Positions 58,473 through 64,000 of a DNA stretch of 64,000 bases are shown in pieces (the stretch's first letter is position 1; each line of letters starts with the position of its first letter). The DNA is from Agaricus subrufescens (taxonomy: Eukaryota; Basidiomycota; Agaricomycetes; Agaricales; Agaricaceae): assembly GCA_029945375.1 (NCBI GenBank), contig JAQOTE010000017.1:1-64000 (forward strand), read 5' to 3'. Under the pieces are notes generated by a model, which searched no databases, was not told where the DNA came from, and saw only the letters and a program-made list of their open reading frames with translations. Both the position numbers and the translations under genes were made by a program.

Positions 58473-60236
58473 ATGCCTCCTAAACATCACAACAAAGCAT
58501 CCTCCCAACCTCCTGCGGCAGGTATGCCTGCCCCTCTGCGTCATGAGATGCTCCAGGAATTTGTGGATGAGGACTGGGATTCTCCAGGCCCCGCCCCTCC
58601 CGTTCCCAAGCTTGAGCCCTCATTCTTTTTGGGCACTCTTTCTAATCCTAGCCAGACTTACGTCGGTGCTACTCCCTTCCAGTCTGAATGGCCTTCGGTC
58701 TCTAGACCTGGAAATCTTCTTCCACCAGCAGAGATTCTCTCTGCTTTTGATTCAGCTCCTCGACATGAGTTGACGCAAGTCACTCAGTCTCTTCTGGGCA
58801 AACAGCCTGAACAGCCGTCTCCGACCCCCTCCGCCATGCTGACCACAGAATCGCCTGCTCACATTCCTGTGGAAGTTTCACCTGACCCCCCAGTTCCAGA
58901 AATCCCGTACACTAGAGATAACGTTCCAGGGCGCGATCTCTTCTTCTCTACTCTTGAAGATTACACATCTTCACTCACTGCAGCAGATAGCGACACCCCC
59001 CGTTTTCTATCCATGATACTCACCAGCCTTCAGATCCTACTTTGGGACTGGGCTGTCCTCGACCTCAAATGCGACAGTGGTTTCACCGTTGCCAATTTAC
59101 TTGACGGACTACCACGTTCTCAATGTGTGGATTTCGCTCCTCTCCCTACCGGTACCTCGGGCCAAGCTCCCCGGCCTATCCCAAAACCTCATGTCAAGCG
59201 GACCAAGGTTACGCCGCCATCCCCACATCCCAAGCCGAGTGCTCCAGCAAAAGCTGATCGTGCACCGGCTCCTGTTCTCCAACAGCGTCCGCCTCCTTTG
59301 GAGGCTCCCGCTGTTTCTGTCACTGCGCCCAAACGTCGTCGTCGCCAAGGCAAACACACTATCCACGGCCCTTCTCACCGTGGTATCTCCATTTGTACGC
59401 CGAGTGTCTTGAACTTCAAGGCTACTCTAATCACCTCGGAGATCTTATTTGATCTCAACAAGCTTATTGCGAAGAATCTACCCAAGTCCAACAACTTGAT
59501 TATCCTTTCTTCCCTTGATGAAGGCGGCCCAGGGAAAGTTTTCTTATCTACCAGCCGCGTTCCCACTAGATCTGAAACCGACTTCGTGCTCAAGCACATC
59601 AAGGTGTGTTTCCCTGTCCCAGAAGGTGTGAATCCTATTCGCAAATCCGCCATCAAATCCACCACCTATCTCAAGGTGCTGGATATTCCAATCACCGATC
59701 CTACCTCCAAGGAATGGCTCGCCCCCACTTCGGCTCGTATCCACGACGAGTTCTGAAAATCTATAATCGGCTCCACTTTAGCCGATGAAACTCGCAACAT
59801 CCACATCATGCAGACTTCTCCCCACTCTGACACATGTGTAGCATGGGTCAACATTATTGATTCGGTATCCGGTACTAACGGAAGAGGTTATATTGGTAAG
59901 CATATTCAAGTCGCTGGCGTCAACTGCAGGATTGCCGGCGCTTGTCCCCACTCCGGTTCCGTCTTATGCACCCGGTGCTATAGATGGGGCCATCATTCTA
60001 GTCAGTGCCACTGGGAAGGTGTGCGCTGTCCACTCTGCGGGGGTCCTCATTGGGAGGAATCGCATCATCTCATGGTTCCAGCCAAATCGGTTGAGAACCG
60101 GCATTGCATGAATTGTACCGCATTGAAGTGGGAAAAGCGTGATCACTCCGCCCTGGACAGAAAGAGTTGTCCGTTCTGGGCTCATTGTTTTGATAGGGAA
60201 TGGCTTCGTCGCCAATTTCTGCCGAAGAAGATTTAA
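58473..60236 (+). pseudogene. ORF1-like zinc-knuckle protein of retroposon copy 3, one in-frame TGA
   Basis: A 588-codon frame interrupted once, by TGA at 59754-59756. Starts MPPKHHNKASSQPPAAGMPA; the first third is disordered and Pro/Ser-rich. Then RTKVTPPSPHPK and KRRRRQGKHTIHGPSHRGIS (basic), a folded-looking domain (LITSEILFDLNKLIAKNLPK; SETDFVLKHIKVCFPVPEGV; STTYLKVLDIPITDPTSKEW), GYIGKHIQVAGVNCRIAG, then CTRCYRWGHHSSQC (CCHC), CPLCGGPHWEESH and a further Cys pair, ending CPFWAHCFDREWLRRQF. The knuckles indicate nucleic-acid binding, as in LINE ORF1. No endonuclease or RT motif. The stop is most simply CGA to TGA. Confidence 0.85.
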
Positions 60237-60486
60237 CAGAGGTGTCCTGTATTTTTAACCACTTCTAATCTTCATTTTCATCTCTCACCGTCTTGTAAGT
60301 ATCAATTTGGACTCTCTTTTATGCGTACCACTTCGATTCTATGGAACATTCTCTAGTTTACGTATGCAGTTTTTCCTTCCACTAGTTATCTACTGGTGTA
60401 GGGCTGGCAGGTGATGTAAAGCTGGGGGAACGCGTCATGGCACCCCACGTACAAGGCCAGTTTTGAAATAAACCCCATTGATTACA

Positions 60487-60512
60487 AAAAAAAAAAAAAA
60501 AAAAAAAAAAAA
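60487..60512 (+). repeat. Poly(A) tail of retroposon copy 3
   Basis: 26 A residues directly before the downstream target duplication, about 20 bp after an AATAAA. Confidence 0.93.
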
Positions 60513-61097
60513 TGCATTCGCTTCCTTTCCCCTCCTCTACCAGCCATAATCGATCCCCACTTGAGCTGGTGCACTCAGACCTTCACGGACCGCTCCCAGT
60601 CGCTTCCCACTCAGGCTACAAGTACTGGATCATGTTTATAGACAATGCAACGCGTTTCCGGGCTGTATATCTGCTGAAAAGCAAGTCTGAGGCCTTTGGA
60701 GCATTCAAAATCTACAAATCTTGGGCTGAAAACCAACTAGGAGTGAAAATGCGCGCTCTACAGGACGATAAAGGCGGTGAATACATGTCTAAAGCCTTCC
60801 TAGCCTTCACAGAGCAATGTGGCATTGATAGGAGGCATTCTACTCGCAACAGGCCTCAGCAGAACAGTCTAGCTGAAAGGGCTAACAGAACTATGGGTGA
60901 AAGGATCACTGCAATGCTCTCTGAGTCGAAATTGCCTCCAAGTTTCTGGGGTGAATGCATCTCTTCTATGGTGCATGTGTGGAATAGGCTTCCTACGCCG
61001 TCTCTCCCTGGTTCTACTCCCTTCCAAGCGTTCTATAAGCGAAAACCCGACGTCTCCCACCTCCGAGTATGGGGGTGCACTGCCTATGTGCATATAC

Positions 61098-61130
61098 AGC
61101 TAACTGTGCTAATACTAGCTCATTTCTTCC
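61098..61130 (+). repeat. LTR scrap at an element junction
   Basis: CTAACTGTGCTAATACTAGC and the following TCATTTCTT match the inner part of the 317-bp LTR (for example 56636-56662). It sits directly between truncated Copia A integrase and a retroposon 5' end. Confidence 0.8.
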
Positions 61131-61352
61131 AATCGCTTCTTGACTTCTTACCACTACCTTCCTGTTTTGGAAGCCTCAGTGGTTTAGCTGTACTAGGAGC
61201 AATACACGTTCTGCAATATGGATACTCGTCCGGACTTTGACAACGGAGGCTGGGAGACCGATAGCGACAATGATTCGAAGCTGCTGCCCGCTATGCGGGC
61301 TGCAAGTGAAGCGTTGGAGATGGAGTTGGAGACTCCAAAGGCCGCACGTTGA
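61131..61352 (+). mobile_element. Retroposon copy 4, 5' end with a short ORF
   Basis: Starts with the family 5' end (GCTTCTTGACTTCTT), then the hairpin at 61150-61183 (loop TGTTTT). An ATG at 61219 opens a 44-codon frame (MDTRPDFDNGGWETDSDNDS, ending TPKAAR at a TGA at 61350-61352) that is unlike the other ORF1 starts. Whether this is the leader of a larger element that reaches 62704 and beyond, or a truncated copy, cannot be decided here. Confidence 0.65.
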
Positions 61353-62703
61353 AGAGACTAGATCGGTGTGAATGTGGAAAATAAAATATAAAAATATAAA
61401 TTGAATGCGAATGCAACCCTTTGAATTACACCGAGTCTCGAGTGCGGTTCGTGGGGAGAATAAATCAGAAAGAAAGTGAAAATAAGCGTCTTGATTAAGT
61501 ATTAAATGAAAATAGGAGTAGAATAGAAATGTGAAACAAGTCTCGACTGAATAGAAACCTCTTCCACACCTATGCCGTTTCGATTAGAACCTTCGCGACA
61601 AGGGGCTAAGCTCGCAACAACTGTCCTCAATAGGGTGGGTTAGACACCTATCTAGGAGGGGTAGCAAGTCCGCCCTAGTGATGCCTCAACAAACTCAGAG
61701 AGCCTTGACCTGCCTTCGCACTTCGAGACAGACTGCAAGACAAGTCGAGCTAGCACCGAATGCTATTGCGATCCTATTAGACCAGTGAAGATACTCTCTC
61801 GAGCAGAACACAAGTCCTTCCGAGTTGAGAAAGAACTTTAAGAAATGCTTAGAACACTGCAAAGTTTAACCAAACTCGATTTCACTCGCACAGCGCTTGG
61901 GCAAAGATTCGATCCCGAACCTTGTCCTCGACTGGCGACTATATACAATACACAATAAAAAACTGAGACAAAATAAACAAATATGAAACAGATAACCAAG
62001 TCCGTATCCAGCACTGAATGGGTATAGTCTCCTCGACTCATCTTTCTCCACCAATCAACAGTCTCGACTATTCAGTCTCCTCGACCGAACATCGCACTTG
62101 CCTAATCTTCCACTCCTCATTGGCTAACGAGCTTCTAACCCTAGACCCTAGTCTAGAAACTCTCGAGGCGCACCACCCACTGATTATCCCGTCGATAAGA
62201 TGTCCTCGATTAAACTATGCTTCTATCCCGCCTTTAGTTGCTTCGAGATTATCACTATTACTGCCTGATCCAGAGTCTTGACTGACAATTCCAACAGTCT
62301 CGCTTCAGGTTAATTCAGCCTCGACATGTGTGAGTCGTCTACTTCCTAGCCTTTTCCTTATTAGGCAGGTAGTAGTTATAGATTCAGTTTAGCATAAGGT
62401 CCGCTGAAGGAACCGCGTTTGATAATTTCCAGCAAAGTCTCCCTAGACTCAGTCTTGAGACTTCCATTTTAAGTCCTCAAACGCAATTATATTTCCCCTA
62501 GCAGTACGGTTTTCCTGCTAGGAATCGCGGATGCAATCTCGACTGTCCCCTAGGTTAACCTCTCTCCACACATGTCCTCGACTGAGCTTATCTGTAACGG
62601 GGTGACCGACTGTTCATTCTCGAACTTAATACGTACACCTAGCCACATTAAACGTAGATTTTCACGCATAAAATGGCTGGGGCTGTAACAACATATCACG
62701 AAG
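61353..62703. other. Anonymous region with a recurring CTCGACT motif
   Basis: About 1.35 kb without a supported gene. The motif TCTCGACT or CCTCGACT occurs many times at irregular spacing (near 61543, 61929, 62032, 62063, 62535 and 62576, with close variants near 62081, 62206 and 62321). It may be the leader of the retroposon-like element that follows, or an unrelated repeat. Confidence 0.45.
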
Positions 62704-64000
62704 ATGCGTGCACATCTCAAAAGTAAGGGCAAGACCAGGGGCACTAGCTACTCAGACACTACCCCCGCCGTTTCCTCGTCCGACTTCAATCGCGTCCTGG
62801 CAGACACATCGGAGTCTATCTCTAGGCTGATGAAGGAGGATTCCCCCGCCCCTCAGAAGCAAACTCGTGCCAAACGCAGGCGTGAAAAACTCAACACGGC
62901 CCCCTGGCCTACCACCCCCGTCACCCCCACCCCATCAGGCTCTCGCCAGCCTTTGGGGACGACTGCTGAACAGCTGCTTGAGGGACTCTCCTCACCAGCT
63001 ACTCCCCGCACCCCCCACGCTGCTTCGATCTACACACCTACTAAGGTGCCAGGTAAGAAGCACGGACTTGCTGTATCGTTGTCGACTGCTGCCGACATTG
63101 TCAAGCAAACCCCCCCGATGACAACTTCATCGGCTATGCCAATGAACTTCTCTGCCTCATATTCAACATCTTGTCGAGTGGCGCTCACAAGAATATCGAC
63201 TTTCAAAACATGGCTGGAGTGTGCTCTTTCGAGACCGCTCTTGCCATCATCATTGGTCAAACTGGCGCTGCCTCCCCCCCGTCTCCCACTAAACCCACCA
63301 CCCCCCTCTTCCTCCCTTCGACCCCAGTAGTTCCTACTGCGCGTCCCCGGTCCCCAATTGCCGAGGACGAGGTAACTACCCCAGTCCCGAAGAAAGTCCG
63401 CATCCAGTCTCCACCTGGCTCTGCACCCAAGAAACCCACTTTAGGAAAGCGTGCCCTGGCTGCTCCCGCAGCTGTTCGAGCACCTTCCAAGAGCTCTCTC
63501 AAGGCTAAGCCGGCCTCCGTCCCCTCCCTCCCCAAAGCCCCGGCTCCCTCTTCTGCCCCCACTGTCTCTCGCCGTGCTCCTGCACGCAAGGGCAAGCACA
63601 CCAGCCACGGCGCTTTGCACCACAGCGTCCTCGTTCACCCACCGGCCGGATCTTCCATCTGAGCTATTAATATCACTCCCAATATCCTCCGGGAGTGCAA
63701 CAACCATCTCTGGAATGACCTCAAGTCCGAGGTTATTCTGGAATCTTCCATCGACACGGCCGACGGCATTCACATAGCCGCCTCCCAAGTCCTCACCAAG
63801 CCCGAGACCGCCTGCATGCTCAAGCACATACGCTGCCTCGTAGATCCCAATGGACTCGTCCCCCTTCAGTCCGCCACTCCCACATCCACATCATACCTCA
63901 AGGTAATTGACGTTCCACTCATCCCAGCTCCCCCTGCCTCATGGATCACCGCGCAACGCGAGGCCTTCACCCTCGCTATGCACAACTCGCCTGTTGGTAC
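62704..64000 (+). pseudogene. ORF1-like protein, copy 5 (copy 2 subfamily), runs off the window
   Basis: Starts MRAHLKSKGKTRGTSYSDTT, then SSDFNRVLADTSESISRLMK and TPTKVPGKKHGLAVSLSTAA, clearly homologous to copy 2. At about 63111-63117 a run of seven C shifts the frame; the correct continuation (GAHKNIDFQNMAGVCSFETA) lies in another frame to a TGA at 63661-63663, where copy 2 has a sense codon. Beyond it homology continues (AINITPNILRECNNHL; HIAASQVLTKPETACMLKHI) to the edge. CpG-rich, so young. Because the element leaves the window, an autonomous second ORF downstream cannot be excluded. Confidence 0.8.

Larger units (their letters stand above)
58388..60512 (+). mobile_element. ORF1-only retroposon, copy 3 (2.13 kb), inserted in Copia A
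   Basis: Perfect 15-bp target duplication ATGCATTCGCTTCCT at 58373-58387 and 60513-60527. Structure: 19 nt, hairpin 58407-58440, ORF1 58473-60236, 3' trailer of about 250 bp with AATAAA and CCCATTGATTAC, then 26 A. The reference copy: CpG-rich, both ends intact. There is no room for a second ORF, so reverse transcriptase must have come from another element. Confidence 0.95.
56411..61097 (+). mobile_element. Copia A: youngest Copia copy, interrupted by a retroposon and 3' truncated
   Basis: LTR, leader, then a gag-pol frame from 56861 to 58387, resuming at 60528 after the retroposon and its target duplication, to 61097 in the integrase. RT, RNase H and the 3' LTR are missing; the sequence switches at 61098 to an LTR-like scrap and then a retroposon 5' end. 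CpG-rich and free of stops up to the insertion, so recently active in evolutionary terms. Confidence 0.9.
56861..61097 (+). pseudogene. Copia A gag-pol (gag, protease, integrase), split by insertion
   Basis: The ATG at 56861 starts MASGSPAFVKLNGENYATWS, the usual Copia gag opening. Then LRLEKFTLDQLDDELASMAL (gag), CDFCGRTGHKVANC (CCHC knuckle, about 57540), FHWLADTGATSHMTPHKHWF (protease with intact DTG), LWHRRFIHHNYADVRSMVNK and CEPCLAGKMHSLP (pre-integrase). After the insertion, integrase residues follow: VHSDLHGPLP, LQDDKGGEYM and SLAERANRTM provide the D, D and E. The frame is open on both sides of the inserted retroposon; it ends by truncation at VHIQ (61097). Relatives in the window show what is lost: RT and RNase H. 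Confidence 0.9.

Overview
The window is nuclear DNA of a filamentous basidiomycete, most likely an agaricomycete. Genes are dense, with many 45-60 bp GT-AG introns, a divergent intron-containing H4/H3 pair, a DUF6533-type membrane protein, a fungal F-box protein, and Copia retroelements of the agaricomycete type. The species cannot be named from the sequence alone.

Layout. Positions 1-36,000 are mostly host genes: an amidase (cut by the left edge), a METTL-type methyltransferase, a DUF6533 seven-helix protein, a coiled-coil protein divergent from condensin subunit Brn1, a kinase with a hydrophobic N-terminus, an F-box protein, histones H4 and H3, a secreted or GPI-type aspartic protease, and an F-BAR/RhoGAP protein (Rgd1-like) whose start codon lies 31 bp from that of a divergent tRNA 2'-phosphotransferase (Tpt1). 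Two blocks in this half (about 11.1-14.2 kb and 23.9-28.7 kb) are segmental duplications. They carry two copies of an unrecognised two-domain beta-rich protein gene, one intact and one stopped by a nonsense codon. An inverted fragment of TPT1 lies beside the second block.

Positions 36,000-64,000 are a nest of mobile elements: a foldback element, a decayed transposon-like ORF, at least four Copia copies of two families (317-bp and 315-bp LTRs), two composite Tc1/mariner-type MITEs with TA duplications, and copies of a 2.1-2.2 kb polyadenylated retroposon. Each full-length retroposon starts about 20 nt before a conserved hairpin, encodes only a CCHC zinc-knuckle ORF1-like protein, ends in CCATTGAT(T)AC plus poly(A), and is flanked by an 11-15 bp target duplication. 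No reverse transcriptase lies in any of the three complete copies, so they look like trans-mobilised, LINE-derived, ORF1-only elements. A 249-bp element with TG...CA ends and a 5-bp flanking repeat contains a complete tRNA-Cys(GCA)-like gene with a T4 terminator.

The repeats fall into two age classes. Elements at 36-56 kb have lost almost all CpG (to TpG/CpA), as expected from deamination of methylated CpG. Relatives at 56.4-64 kb keep CpG and longer reading frames. Insertion order can be read from the nesting: Copia first, then Copia C into Copia B, then MITEs, the tRNA-bearing element and retroposons into both.
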